Below the pieces are notes generated by a model. It did no database searches, had not been told where the DNA came from, and saw only the letters and a program-made list of their open reading frames with translations. DNA of 64,000 nucleotides, from contig OY282605.1 of the NCBI GenBank assembly GCA_958298945.1, positions 22,298,811 to 22,362,810 of the forward strand, read 5' to 3'. The stretch comes from Atherix ibis. Its lineage: Eukaryota; Arthropoda; Insecta; Diptera; Athericidae. Position numbers and translations under genes: made by a program. Below are positions 31,396 to 43,375 of this stretch, piece by piece (within the stretch, counting starts at the first letter, position 1; each line of letters opens with the position of its first letter).

Positions 31396-31640
31396 TCAAA
31401 TCATTCGAAATATTTTTTATTAGAGTAAAATTAAATTCAATTAATGACAAATTCGAAAAAAATTCTTTTAAGACGAAATTTCTTTACTACCCGGAAAATG
31501 GGAGAATTTCATTAATAAAATTTACAATATTTAGTTAAATTAACTATTGACAAGTGTCTATCTAGAGGGTTCTACATAAAGTCACTAGATGCGCCTAGCT
31601 TTAAGGTTGTACTCCGTTTTTTTTTGGCTTTAATATAGCG
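31396..31640. other. AT-rich spacer
   Basis: No gene; the last 80 bases belong to the dispersed repeat family seen at 29.6 and 32.5 kb. Confidence 0.4.
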
Positions 31641-31644
31641 CTTC

Positions 31645-31815
31645 AATTGTCTATTCTTATACTCCTAGTAATCTAAGTCCTGGATAGACCCATTCGTCAT
31701 ATTTCCCATTTATTTACGCGTAATTTTATATCGCCATATTTACTCCTGGCGCCGATAAATCGAACAACGTGCATATTTATGTTAGAATTATTTTGTAAAG
31801 CCATAATCCTCCCTA
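31645..31815. repeat. Dispersed repeat, copy 2
   Basis: Partner of 29335-29515 with high similarity (TCCTGGATAGACCCATTCGT and flanks). Confidence 0.6.
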
Positions 31816-31854
31816 GTTTTCGTATATGTAATTTACTCTCTAAAACAAATACGA

Positions 31855-32450
31855 AATTATTAGTGTGTTGTTTTTGGCCAAAAATTCGCGCACAAGCAAC
31901 GATGCGTGAGCAGGGGCGTTATCATGGTCCAAAAGTCAATTTTTCTTCTTCCACAAATCTTGGCGTTTCTGTCGCATAACTCGCAGGTAATATTCCTTAT
32001 TGACCGTTCTACCCTGTGGCAAGAACTTATGATGCACCACGCCACTGCAATCGAAGAAAACTGTAACTAAAAATCTTCACATTCGACCGAACTTGGCTTT
32101 TCGTGGTTCACATCTTCTCGGCCCTCTGAGAACATTTTGTACCACTGATACACGTTGCTTCGGCCCAAGGTAGCTTCACCATATGCCACAATCAACATTC
32201 AGAATGCGTCTGCGCAATTAATTTTGTTTTTCATACAAAATTTGATACAGATCCTTTGATCGATTTTTTGGAATGGGCAAAAATCGAAGACGAGCCAAAA
32301 CATGTGCAAGCAAAGCAACTGTCAAAAATTAACTGAACATTCAAAATGACCGAACTTGTCGACATAAGTGAGAGATATGAGTACCAACATAACGCCACAA
32401 AAAAAATCAAAAATCGAATATACGTAACCCGCGGAAATTCATGACATCGC
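31855..32450 (-). pseudogene. Mariner transposase with internal deletion
   Basis: On the minus strand from about 32450: a left-end remnant, the start (DQRICIKFCMKNKINCADAF), the first helix-turn-helix region (VAYGEATLGRSNVYQWYKMF, SEGREDV) and then, after a deletion that removes the second helix-turn-helix and first catalytic Asp, the segment VVHHKFLPQGRTVNKEYYLR. It ends with a HDNAPAHASLLVREFLAKNN-like block before being cut at about 31855. Frameshifts separate some pieces. Same family as the rearranged copy at 30.0 kb. Confidence 0.75.
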
Positions 32451-32712
32451 ACTAATCTGAGATGAAGCCATAACACATAAGAAATTATTAAATTGCGAAC
32501 GTTTAAAATGTCTGTTTAGAGGGTTCTGCATAAAGTCACTAGACGCGCGTAGCTTTAAGGTTGTATTCCGTTCGTTTGGCTCTAACTTGGCGCGTCAATC
32601 CTTATACTCTCAATAATATAAGGGATAGTCCTATATAAAATTTTTGATAAAATCTTTTTTTTTCTCTGTTGTATTTTGGTGTTACAAACGGACGAAAGTC
32701 CCACCGACCTTG

Positions 32713-33179
32713 TTATATAAAACGGTCGCTGAGGACACTCGTCCGGTCGTACCAATCCAGTGTTTTAATAAAAATATTGTTCAAAATATACACTTTCCTA
32801 TTTAACACATTTTACACAAAATTTTTTGTTCCCAAAACAACCCCATCTCACCTGTAGTAAGCACATTTACTATTTATTATTATGAAATATTTATAAGAAT
32901 ATTGGGGATGGTCGTTGTTCAACTTACAATTTGAGTGAGATTTTCTGTGTTGATTAAATATTTAAAATTTAACTGAAATTCTAAAATGTAAAACTAGGAA
33001 TTTTTTATATAAAACGGTCGCTGAGGACACTCGTCCGGTCGTACCAATCCAGTGTTTTAATAAAAATATTATTCAAAATATACAATTTCCTATTTAACAC
33101 ATTTTACACAAAATTTTTTGTTCCCAAAACAACCCCATCTCACCTGTAGTAAGCACATTTACTATTTATTATTATGAAA
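32713..33179 (+). repeat. LTR-like direct repeat pair, 175 bp each, 117-bp interior
   Basis: 32713-32887 and 33005-33179 are aligned without gaps and differ at about two positions. Each contains a TATATAAAACGG box, a short GC-rich stretch (CTCGTCCGGTCGTACC) and TTTTAATAAA, as in a compact LTR promoter and polyadenylation region. The 117-base interior (32888-33004) also occurs inverted at 36612-36728. The layout resembles a terminal-repeat-in-miniature element, but no TG...CA ends or primer site were found. Confidence 0.6.
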
Positions 33180-33405
33180 AATTAATAATAATAAAAAAAT
33201 AAAAAATTCAATTTATTTAAGTAGATATTTAAAAAAAATATTTTAATAATTATTAAAAATATTTAGTAAATAATAATTATTAAAATTTTCTTACCAAATG
33301 TTAGATTTTGTTGTAGATTTTTTGTTGTTGTTAGATTTTGTTGTAGAATAAATAACATTTATTTAGATTGAATAGTCACAGTTAATGGATTAAAAAGATT
33401 TAAAT
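33180..33405. other. AT-rich spacer
   Basis: Simple AT-rich DNA with TTGTTGTTAGATTTTG repeats near 33300-33345. Confidence 0.45.
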
Positions 33406-33409
33406 TTTT

Positions 33410-33604
33410 TTGTGGTACGTTCTTGAAATTCCAACGAGAGAAATTCATCATTTAGCCGCGACGGTACTCAACTACACAAAATACATGTTCGGCAGCAGCA
33501 TGAACGCGATCGTGAGAGCATGGATGATGATGGCCTCTTGCATCATCGCAGTTATTTCCCTTCCGCACATGTGCTTACAGACGGTATGTGGCGAAATTCA
33601 TTGA
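33410..33604 (+). CDS. Candidate exon, GC-richer island, hydrophobic product
   Basis: An open frame of 64 codons whose base composition is much less AT-rich than its flanks. The reading includes EIPTREIHHLAATVLNYTKY, FGSSMNAIVRAW and a hydrophobic stretch MMMASCIIAVISLPHM that could span a membrane. A possible donor GTATGT lies at about 33582, inside the frame. There is no ATG at the start of the frame, so it would be an internal exon. I do not recognise the protein. It could equally be part of an unknown transposon. Confidence 0.25.
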   Translation: MWYVLEIPTREIHHLAATVLNYTKYMFGSSMNAIVRAWMMMASCIIAVISLPHMCLQTVCGEIH

Positions 33605-33975
33605 CCTCGCGACATTGACAACATTCCATTATGCCGGGCTTAGCTGAACAAGTTTTTGCTGTCCGCTCTCCGTGTTCACTGCAACGGCAATTGGTATGTG
33701 CAGTAGCGTAGCTGAGGCATTATTGCGCGACATGTTGCGAAATAAATGTTGCACAGTTTATGGTATGTTGCGCTTCTATTACTTTTGTGCTGATGTTAAT
33801 GCTGGTCATTTTAGTTAAATTTATGTAAATTTCTAGCAATTATTGTTCCTTTTTTAACTGCTGCTTTGTTTATAATCAGCCGGCTGCTATGCTTTTGATG
33901 AAAATAAAAAAATCATTTAAATATTTATATTTAATTTATTTTTTCTTCTTGTATAAAATTAAAAACTATTGTAAA
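33605..33975. other. Non-coding, partly GC-richer
   Basis: Up to about 33830 less AT-rich than average, with GTTGCG repeats, then AT-rich; no gene recognised. Confidence 0.35.
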
Positions 33976-34560
33976 AGGTTATCCATTTTGTGGTTCGGAA
34001 AGTACAGCCCTGTCATTTGACAACTGTCACACAAATATCACACTCAAAATGGCGTTTGTTTGGTTTTACAATACATTAATAGATTATTTAACTAGTAAAT
34101 AGTTAATTAAAATTGCGTAGAAATTGGGGGTGCTGAATTATAAGGCTTTATGTGCTGATTTTTTGAACAAGATTTGAGGCTTATTTCTTGTTTAGCGATG
34201 AGGCTTATTTCTTGCTCCACCTCCCAAGTGATTATAAAATAGTTGAAAATTAATTCCATGGTTTGCATTTTGGTCTGAAGGTGTTATTGAATCGTGTTTC
34301 TTTGAAAATTGAGGAGAAAATTCTGCACCACAAGCCACACAGCACAGCAAATTTTCGGTTTATTGCTCTAGATGTTCCCACCCAGTATGCGTAATTTTAT
34401 GATTTGATAATATCAAATCGTCATAAAAAGTATGAGATTTGAAGCTGGTTGACATTTTCTCTCTACTTCTCCGGACATGACTGAATTTTTTAGAAAATTT
34501 TTAAATGCAATTGAAGAATATTGTTAATAGACACAATATATTCAATAAAACCGAATTCTG
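33976..34560 (+). pseudogene. D,D41D transposon remnant
   Basis: Starts with a family-type left region (ATCCATTTTGTGGTTCGGAA; compare 63.14 kb). Broken transposase pieces: DEAYFLLHL (first catalytic block, about 34200-34225), FAFWSEGVIESCFFEN (about 34265-34310) and ATQHS from the second block. The remainder is scrambled. Confidence 0.65.
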
Positions 34561-34839
34561 AGAGGTGGTGATTCAACGAGAATATGGGTTTCCATTTCCA
34601 TCCATCAATGATAACAACTAATCGAATCAATACCAAGACATTATAGAGTTTTTCTTAAATAAAAAGTGTCGTCAGGTAAAAAAGTATTTATTTAAAAATC
34701 AAAAATCAATTGAAATTAAAATATTTGAAAACTTTTTTTTATGTCCAGCAATTTTTATAATGTCCGCTTATATCGATGAATATTTCTGCCATCACTAATG
34801 GATAATGCATTAGAGACAGAAGACAGTTATTTGTTTAGG
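34561..34839. other. Spacer without gene
   Basis: AT-rich; nothing identified. Confidence 0.4.
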
Positions 34840-35860
34840 AAGTATAAAATTCCATTCTTCTTTCGATCACCATAGTAAAACAAAGGTAGTTCCAGAAGTA
34901 CCTAGCCTAACGTATAAATAGCCACTGTTGTTTGAAAAAAATTACTATGATCAAAAGTACCAACCTTAAAAAGCTTAAGTTTGAAGTTTGATGACGCTGC
35001 ATTGTTTAATATTGGTTTGACAGCCATTAATAGTGATGAATTTGTAAACATGGAAAAAGTTAATCATCGTTATGTGATAAAATACTTTCTTTTCTGCTCT
35101 GACGGAATCTGCTCCTTCGTTTACAACAATAAAATATTGGATTGCAGAGTTTAAACGAGGCCATACGAGCTGACCACGGCTAAAAATGGTATTGGATAAC
35201 CGTCGACTAAAAGCGCGTGAGCTAGCAGATATGGTAAGCATTTCAAAAAGGGCTGTATATCGTATATTAACTGAAAATTCGGACATGAGAAAGCTCTGCG
35301 CAAGATGCCTGCCGCGTTTGCTCACAATGGAACATAAACAGCGTCGTGGGGATATTTCAATCAAGTTTTTATGGATTTTCGCAGCAATAGAGTCTAGTTT
35401 TTGCATCGATTAATAATCATGAATGAAAAATGGGTCCCTAAGATGAAGGAACAGTTAAAATAATAGACTGAAAAGAGGAGAATTGGCTCCAAAGAAGGCG
35501 AAAACAGTTTCATCTGCTGACAAGGTTAAGGCGTTAGTTTTCATTGATTATCTTCAAAAAGACTACAAGTCTGCGGTTAATGGCTAATTTTGAGAAGGTC
35601 GACTGTTCTTACTATAAACATGGTATCGAAGCTATTGGAAAAAGTGTATCGAGCTAAACGGAGACTATATTGAGAAATAAAAATATTCTTTCCCAAATTT
35701 TTTGTGTTTTCTTAGTTAGGCTGGTTACTTCTCGGACGACCGTGGTATATTGTCTTAATGAGTTTCCAAGCATGAAAAGTAAGGACATGAATCAAAAACT
35801 GACAGTACTGCTATTGGGGACACAGTGGATTAGATTAGAGGTAGCAGACGGGAGATAATT
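34840..35860 (+). pseudogene. Mariner remnant (third family), copy at 34.8 kb
   Basis: Left end with GGTAGTTCCAGAAGTACC and right end near TTACTTCTCGGACGACC (about 35725-35745). The best coding piece (35186-35413) covers the second helix-turn-helix and linker: RRLKARELADMVSISKRAVY and LCARCLPRLLTMEHKQRRGD. Later pieces show SSADKVKALVFIDYLQKD and KCIELNGDYIEK-type endings. A large part between these is deleted. Similarity to 25488-26320 extends beyond the transposon ends on both sides. Confidence 0.75.
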
Positions 35861-37163
35861 AGAAGACTTTTATTAAATTTTTTTAAAGAAAACACATTTG
35901 CTGTCCCTTAGTATTGACAACGTCAAGAAGGAAACTGAATTGAAAGACTCTAATTATATACAAATAATAAATCATAAATTTTATAATTTGATTAAAGAAT
36001 CAAGTCCTGTAAGTAGTCTTGTAGCAACCGATTGAATAAAATTATATTTGGCCAAATTTGAGCAATATATAATAAAATAAAAACTTTATTGAAATCTAAA
36101 TTTTAAGTGTTTTGTTTATTTATTATTACTTTTCAAAGAGCAATTTGGATGATAATTAATTTCTTATGGATGCCCATAAAAAAAAATTCACTAACATTGA
36201 TTTATGCTTACAGATTGCATTTTATTATAATAAATTCTATATGAAATTTGAAAAGACGCAGTGCGCCATATTGTTTGCCAATATCCTTTTATCCTTGTAC
36301 ATATTACGACCTCGATAGTGTATGGAGTGTTTTTTTTTTCTTGTTCCTAATATCATTTTAGTTTATTTGCTATAATTTTCAAACAATATTTTACTCATCT
36401 TGCATGAGTTTTATTTCATGCACTTGTATTGGAGTAAGTTTGAAAAATATCGAAAATGGGTTAACGCAACTTATCGACAAAAAAAATTACGTATTTATAC
36501 TAAATAGCAGGCAATAATTTTAAGTCTAACCGCAAAATATGCACGGTGTTTTCATGGTTTATGTGGTTTGTCAAATATTCAAAAAGTTGCTTAAGAAAAA
36601 AATATTTTTAATAGAAAAAATTCCTAGTTTTACATTTTAGAATTTCAGTAAAATTTTAAATATATTTAATCTCACTCAAATTGTAAGTTGAACAACGACC
36701 ATCCCCAATATTCTTATAAATATTTCCAATTTAACTTAAATTGAATTTTCATTCCTTTTATTATCAATTAAAGTCCATTTTATACAGAAAGGATTCTTAT
36801 TTAAACAATTATTACAATGCCAATTCAAATTGTCTGTGATTGTTCATTCAACTTCTTCTTATTATTTGTATTAAACTATTACTACTTACGAGTGAGTATC
36901 TTGTATAATTCGAACATTAATTTGATATCAGAACTATTTTAAGAAATTAATTGAATTTTATTAACTTTTCAAGATCAATATTATACTTTGAACTAATTGA
37001 ATTTGAAATAATAATCAATATTTAATTAAAATTTTTAACCATATTAAAATACCAAAAGAGAATTATCAATTTAAATTTAAATTTAACTTTTTGATTTAAT
37101 TTTAATTAAAAATATACTTTTTTTTGTTGGAAATTTTCAATCATCAAAATGATTCCCAAAATA
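35861..37163. other. AT-rich DNA, with an inverted repeat partner of 32888-33004
   Basis: No gene. 36612-36728 is the inverse complement of the interior of the LTR-like pair at 32.7-33.2 kb. The rest is featureless. Confidence 0.5.
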
Positions 37164-38309
37164 TTGGGTTGTTTCCCAATAGAGGGCTTAATTGAAATTT
37201 TTGACAACCAACTTCACACTTAAGCCGCATAATCATATGTATTTTGACAGCTGACATATCAAGGCTTGCTGTATTTTACTTTTTTACTATAGAAAAGATA
37301 AAAATGCTGTTCAATCAAGAAAACAATTACCCAATGTGTTAAGTGAGCGCCAGTGCCAAAACTGGTTTGCAAAATTTCAATCCGGTACGTTCTGTAAGGT
37401 CAGTTGAAGCTGATGAAGACACAATAAAGGCATTAGTTAATATAAACCGGTGAATGACAACTCGTGAGATCGCTGAGAGATTAAATTTATCGAATTCGAC
37501 CGTTCACGATCATTTGAAATGGGTAGGTTTTATCTCAAAGCCCGAAATATGGGTTCCTAACCTTCTTACGGAAAAAATTTGTGTTGTCGTATTGACGTTT
37601 GTTATTTACTTATCAAACGTCAAGAAAATTATTCATTTTTGAAGTGTATCATCACTGGGGACGAAAAATGGGTTGTCTACAACAATGTTGAGCGCAAAAG
37701 ATCCTGGAGTAGAAAAGATGAACCTGCTCAAAGCACTTCGATAGTCAATATTCATCAAAAAAAGGTTTTGTTATCTGTTTAGTGGAATTTCAAAGGAATC
37801 GTTTATTTTGAGCTTCTAAAAAGCAACACAACGATCAATTCTGAAGTGTATTATCATCAGTTGGACAAATTGAATGATTCACTTAAAGAAAAAAAAGGCC
37901 AGAATTGGTCAATAGGAAAGGTATAGTGTTCCAACAGAATAATGCGAAACCACATACAAGTTTGACCACTCGGCAAAAGCTTTTAAAGCTTGGATGGAAT
38001 ATACTGCCACACCCACCATACTCTCCAGAGCTAGCACCTTCCGATTATCATTTGTTCCGGTCTCTACAAAATTTTTTAAGACGGTAAAACGTTTAATTTA
38101 ATTGAGGAGGTCAAAAATCACTTGGATCAGTTTTTTGCTAGCAAAGAACGAACATTTTATGAGCATGGAATCATGCTACTACCAGAAAGATGGCAAAGGA
38201 TATTGGATCAGACTGAACAATATTCAATTTAATAAAATATTAATTCACTAGAAGAAAATCGTCTTTCATTTTTATAAAAAAAAACGAAATTACTTCCCGA
38301 ACAACCCAA
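37164..38309 (+). mobile_element. Decayed mellifera-like mariner, copy 4 (1146 bp)
   Basis: TA flanks (37162-37163; 38310-38311). The right terminal repeat is good (CGAAATTACTTCCCGAACAA then CCCAA); the left keeps TTGGGTTGT but has lost about 19 bases after it. Plus-strand transposase pieces: MTTREIAERLNLSNSTVHDH and WVPNLLTEK (37454-37575), ITGDEKWVVYNNVERKRSW (37650-37710), FQQNNAKPHTS and PPYSPELAPSDYHLF (37925-38062). Frames shift between them. The second catalytic Asp is replaced by Asn (QQNNAKPH). Confidence 0.9.
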
Positions 38310-38312
38310 TAT

Positions 38313-39412
38313 TATATTATTTAACGTGACTTATCTGTCGTTAAACATAAAACCACAAGTCACCTACGACCATAGGGATTGAGTTAAACTCAATCAACGC
38401 ACCAGTATTACTCGCAGTTTACAGTCAGTAACCAGTTATATCTTAAGCTGATTATACCAACTGTTAGTGGCGAGGCCTATCTAAACCTCTACTGGTATAA
38501 GCAGTGATAGCGCCCGAGATAATTACCAGTATCTTCCACCAGCGATCCGGAGACCGTACCCGCGATATGGGTATTAACCACAGGCACTACTCGTACGTTG
38601 TCGCCTAAGGCGCCTCACCATTGTCGAGCATAGTATGTTCCAACACTGAAGGGCACCCCAATTCCCGTAGTATCAATTTTTGTTTTAAGAGTACTTCGGT
38701 TTGTACTCCGCATTTATACCGTTCTCTCATACCTGACACTCCACTCACATCTACACTATCATCATTCACCACGATTCTACATGCACCTAAGTCATGCCAA
38801 TCCCCGTACAGGTCACACTTAATGAGAAGGTGCTTTGCACTGTCCTCCGCCGCCCCACACGGGCATCTAGCCTCCGCAACCAGACCACGCCCATCAAAAA
38901 GAACAGTTATATGTTGCTATTTAACGTGACCTAGTTGTCTGTAAACTAAGACCACGAGTCGCCTACGACTACAGGGATCGAGTTACGCTCAATCAACGCA
39001 CTACCATTACTGCTAGTTAACAGATAGAATCAGTTACAAACTGACTCTCAACTTGCTGGTGGCGAGGACTATCTAAACCTCTGCTGTCATTAGCAGTGAC
39101 AGTGCCCGAGATAAATGCAAAATTGTTATTGCCAGTTACCTCCCATATGCGGTCCGAAGACTGTATTCGCGACATGGGCATTAACCACAACTACCACGTA
39201 GTTGCCAAATGGCGCCTCAGCTCAATCGGGAACAGTGTATTCCACTATGGCGCCCCCGATTCCCGTGGTACCAATTTTTGTTTTAAGAGTACTTCGGTTT
39301 GTACTCCGCTCATTGAGATACGGTCAGGAATCTTGTAAATTCCTAGGTACCGCTAGGACAGCTCAGGTACGCGGGTTCGCCAAGACCCGAACAAAAAGAA
39401 CAGTAAATTTCT
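38313..39412 (-). repeat. Two tandem 3' ends of an R1-like non-LTR element
   Basis: Blocks 38318-38712 and 38918-39312 are similar at an offset of 600 bases (TTAACGTGAC at 38321 and 38921). On the minus strand, 38640-38920 encodes ARCPCGAAEDSAKHLLIKCD, a Cys-Cys-His-Cys tail typical of R1-type ORF2. The downstream part is 3' untranslated sequence. Both copies lose homology near AAAAAGAACAGT, consistent with one 5'-truncated copy being duplicated in tandem. Related tails lie at 30.7 and 46.5 kb. Confidence 0.65.
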
Positions 39413-39519
39413 CCCATTCTTGTATAGCCCCTGGTCAGCTTGTTACCAAAACTAGAATTTTTTTTATTAAAAAAATACTCTTCAAAAGCCTTTACCCTAT
39501 TTTTTAAGATGTCACAAAT

Positions 39520-40340
39520 TTAGTGACACAATCCAACAATCCAACAATGCGCCATCGTCCTTTCGTCAGCGAATGGAGGTGTATTCTGGTCATATATCAC
39601 ATGCCTTTGATCGTGTATGGCAACCTGTGCCTCCACAAAATTCCTTATTTTAAAATCATATCACTGACGATTTTGAACAGTTCATTATCACAGCTGGCGT
39701 ACCTCAAGGTAGTGCCCTTGGTCCACTGCTTTACAATAATTATACTTTTGTCATTCCAAAACTGTAACTGCTACCTATGCGGACAATACCGCTATTCTTA
39801 CATCCCACTCCAATAACCAGATAGGTTCCAGAAAAATAAAATCCCATATAAAAAATCTCCAGGACTGATTTAAGAGGTGGAGAGTAAAAGTAAATGCGCA
39901 GAAGAGTGTTCATGTTATCTCCATGCCCTTTAAAGATACTTTAATATCATCCCACCGATACCTTAATATACCTTAATGGCAATATCATCCCGACTACTAC
40001 TTAGATTACAGGACAACTGATCAAAACTGACATTAAAAGAGAAACTTTGAATCTACAAGGCAATTTTCAAACCGAAATTTAATTCTGCGGTTCTTCCGCT
40101 CGAAGCTAATCTTTTCAATCTTTGAAGTCCTCCGAAAAATCATTGATACTTCATTCTATGTTGGGAACAAAGTTATGCATCGTGACCTCCCTTTCTTCTT
40201 AACTTATCTGTTTCTCGTTATAAAAAGTTTCATTCCCGATCATCCTACCACTATAATAATCCCCTGGTTAGAAAACTTTCTTATTCGGCGTTTAAAGAGA
40301 AATTGGCCAAAAGATCCTTTTTCCCACCAAAACTCGATAA
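39520..40340 (+). pseudogene. Jockey-like non-LTR element: RT to C-terminal region
   Basis: A decayed but long fragment on the plus strand. Readings in order: SHAFDRVWQPVPP (about 39598), ITAGVPQGSALGPLLYN (39690-39740), TYADNTAIL (about 39774; the catalytic YADD has become YADN), GGE*K*MRR near the thumb region, LYKAIFKPN (about 40055), YVGNKVMHRDLPF (40160-40200), and RRLKRNWPKD (40290-40315). These follow the usual order of a jockey-type ORF2. Stops and frameshifts are scattered. Confidence 0.8.
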
Positions 40341-42040
40341 AGCATCCAACTGTATGCATTGTGAGATCTAACGCCAAGAACCCTTTTTCGGAACCATTCA
40401 AGGATTTTTTTATAAAAATAAACAAAACAAGAAGTTTTAGGAAGGTTCTACGTTTCCATCACAGTTTTCGATGCTTGAAAACAGGTCCTAGAGTGAGGTT
40501 CATATTTAGCTGTTTCTTGGCCCTTTAAAAATGGTTAACGGCCACCGAAAAACTTGGTACAAAATTTGATGTCACATCGTTGCCCATAATTTTGCTGTTC
40601 CATTTTTCGTAACGCACCACAAAAAAAAAACTTCACAAATAAAGCTCTATAGGGTCACGTAGCTACTAGGCGAGGTTAAAACTTGGGCTGCATGTCTAAA
40701 AGGGTCTTACACATACAAGCTTTGTATTGCCAGATCACTCTCAGTAATACTATTTACTCTTATATCCCAGTTACTCTTATATTCGGTCTATTCTCTTTGA
40801 TTATTTCCAAATATTTACCAAAATATGAATAAATCCATAATAAACGTTTTATTAACATTTCGAACATTGAACGTGTGGGAAAGTACAAATTTCATAATAA
40901 CTACATGATCTTATCATAAACTCCAATATTATCTATTAAATTAGAAATAATATTTATTTTTACATTTATAAGAATAATTGCAAATTCATTTATCTGAGAA
41001 ATAATAAACATTAAATAGAAAATTCAGATTTGTTCATAATTTTTTTATCATAATTCAAAATTAAGCTTTTGGGTGTCATACTATTTACACTCATATGTGA
41101 AAGGGAAAAGATAAAAAGTCGTTTATTACGAGCAGTCCACAAGACCACCGACCGACCGATTATCAGTTTAAATAATTTAATTTAAAAAAGAAAAAAAATG
41201 TTTACTATTATTAACTCTCACATGAATATAATTTATCATCGGAGTTGTTTGTTTCTTGTTTCATTATAAATTTTAATTTGATTATATAATTTTGACGTAT
41301 TTCAGTTGATATGGGCATATGGTCGGGGGCATTACTCGTGGCACACGTAATCCCTCTTGAGACGACATTTTATCACAAGAATGGCGACAACTAGTACTAC
41401 GGTGTGCGTTAATCTAGTCACGACTGACGTCTATCAAATTGGCGGCATTCATTTTATTCAAAGTAGGTAATTCATGCGAGTACATTTAATGGGATGGCAG
41501 TGTTTAGTAGCTTATCGTTTAATGTAATTGCATACTCAAGCATACCATTTGGGATTCAAAGTTTTTATGGCACAAACTAAGAACTGAAGAATATCTTTCT
41601 CATCTGCCATGTCACTTATGCGTTAGTCGTAGACATAAATCTGATCCAAAAATATATTGGTGCCGTTACAAAAAAAAAACAAAAAAAAACCCCATTCCAA
41701 TTTGTTCATTTCACTTACAAATCAGTCCATCTCGACTGATAATTTATGTAATTCTATTCAAAAAATTCATAGACATACACTTTTTACCATAATTGCTTTT
41801 ACACACAATTTGCAAATCGAATGTTAAAAAGCTTTAGTCGAAACTGTAGTTTGTGAAGAATTTTTTTTGAATAACTTAACTCGATAAAAAAATTATACAA
41901 TTTATCAATAAACAAATGAGCCGCTGCTTTTGAAGATGGTATAAGTTCATTTTTTTTGAAAATATATTGAGATATTTAAGGATTTGAATCAATTTAGAAA
42001 AGGGGGGAGTGATTGAACTTTAGATAAAAGAATACCTGGA
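40341..42040. other. AT-rich non-coding DNA
   Basis: No gene. At about 41100-41160 a short GC-richer stretch (CCACCGACCGACCGAT) lies in AT-rich DNA, perhaps an LTR fragment, unproven. Confidence 0.45.
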
Positions 42041-42800
42041 TCAGATTTTCGTATATGTATACGCAATTTTCTCGTCGAATTATTGCAAAAGCGGCGAAAA
42101 ATGGTAACGCTTGCATACTTTTGTGTAGATTTTTTTATGTAGACATGACATCCACTGTCATCTAGTTTTGAATTTATTGAATATTCATTTTAATTCACTT
42201 ATTCTAAAGAAAAATATAATTTAAACACTACAGAAGGAAACATTTAGTTTTTTTCCAATCTTCTGGTATTAAATTCAATTTTATTTTAGGTATTTTAATT
42301 TATTTTGTAAATATGAAGCGCCTCAATTTTGTAGACTTTCGGAGAGTTTGAAAACACGCTATTCTCCATAAAAGTGGTAGCATATCGAAATGCTTTTTAT
42401 TTTGACAATTATCGGAAAGTGCAAGTGAAAGTGTAGTTTTTATGTTTTTTGAAGTATTTACGAAAAAGTAATTATATTTTTGATAACATTTAATAGGAAG
42501 TTTTTATTACAGAAAATGAAGTATTTTTATAAAGAATTGCTGGTCAATCAACGGAATGAAGAAGCCGGGAATTTTTTTCTTTCGGTAAGTTGTCAACTAT
42601 TCATTTTTACTAGAGAAATTAATAAACAATTTATTTTATAATGTGTTTAATTGGCTTCTAATGATTTATTTTGTCCAAAAAGTTCTTACAAAAAATTGAA
42701 AGTTCGTCATTCAATAAATGTAAACAAATGTGATGTTGACAGTTCAATGTTTACAAGAAAATAGTTCAGTGCCGGCGTACATAAAGTGAAAGAATTTTAA
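42041..42800 (+). mobile_element. THAP-exon element (P-like), copy C
   Basis: Plus-strand copy collinear with copies A and B; it starts near CAGATTTTCGTATATGTATA and ends near GTTCAGTGCCGGCGTAC. The exon at 42516-42584 has ATG and a GTAAGT donor but is frameshifted inside (reading changes after MKYFYKEL). No catalytic domain. Shared A/C boundaries suggest these are the real limits of a non-autonomous element. Confidence 0.65.
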
Positions 42801-43130
42801 GGAAATGAATTTTTTTAAATAGTACAAGAAATACTTTAATTTCTGTTAATTCTTAATTGAAAAACTAAATGTAACGATCGTATATATTTATATGATCGTT
42901 TTTATTTATCATTTTTTATTTGGAAATGAGTCCTTTAATAGGAGTTTTTCAAAAATCTTACCAAGCATTAGTAAGAGGCTAATAGGACTATAAATTTTAA
43001 CTTCTAAAAATTTTAATAGTATCTTATTTTTATGAAAGTTTTTTTTTCATTTCATTGTTGAAATGTTAAAGAAAAACTTAGAAAGAATAAAATCAACATA
43101 ATATTTTTTTTCTCATGGCAAATTAGCTTA

Positions 43131-43375
43131 CACGGTGTGTCCCAAAAATAACCGAACTTTATATTTAAATCATACAACATGCAGCGCCATCTATTGATGT
43201 TTTATACAATTTTTCTTTTATTGAAATGGCTGTAACTTTCACATCTGTCATCCGATTTACATGAATTTAAGTGCGTTTGAAAGAGGATGAATGTATCTTT
43301 TTAATGCTGTAAATAGATGGCGCTGCATGTTGTATGATTTAAAAATAAGTTCGGTTATTTTTTGGACACACTGTG
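43131..43375. mobile_element. MITE with 65-bp terminal inverted repeats (245 bp)
   Basis: TA at 43129-43130 and 43376-43377. The repeats start CACGGTGTGTCCCAAAAATA and CACAGTGTGTCCAAAAAATA (complement) and stay similar for about 65 bases, including GCAGCGCCATCTATT. No coding capacity. A Tc1/mariner-superfamily origin is likely from the TA target. Confidence 0.88.

Noticed and set aside
32669..32857. Frame across the LTR-like repeat
   Set aside because: It crosses the TATA box and AATAAA of a repeat unit and has no similarity that I recognise.
38621..39507. Plus-strand frames in the R1-like tails
   Set aside because: The Cys/His motif of the non-LTR ORF2 is on the minus strand, and these frames have no motifs.
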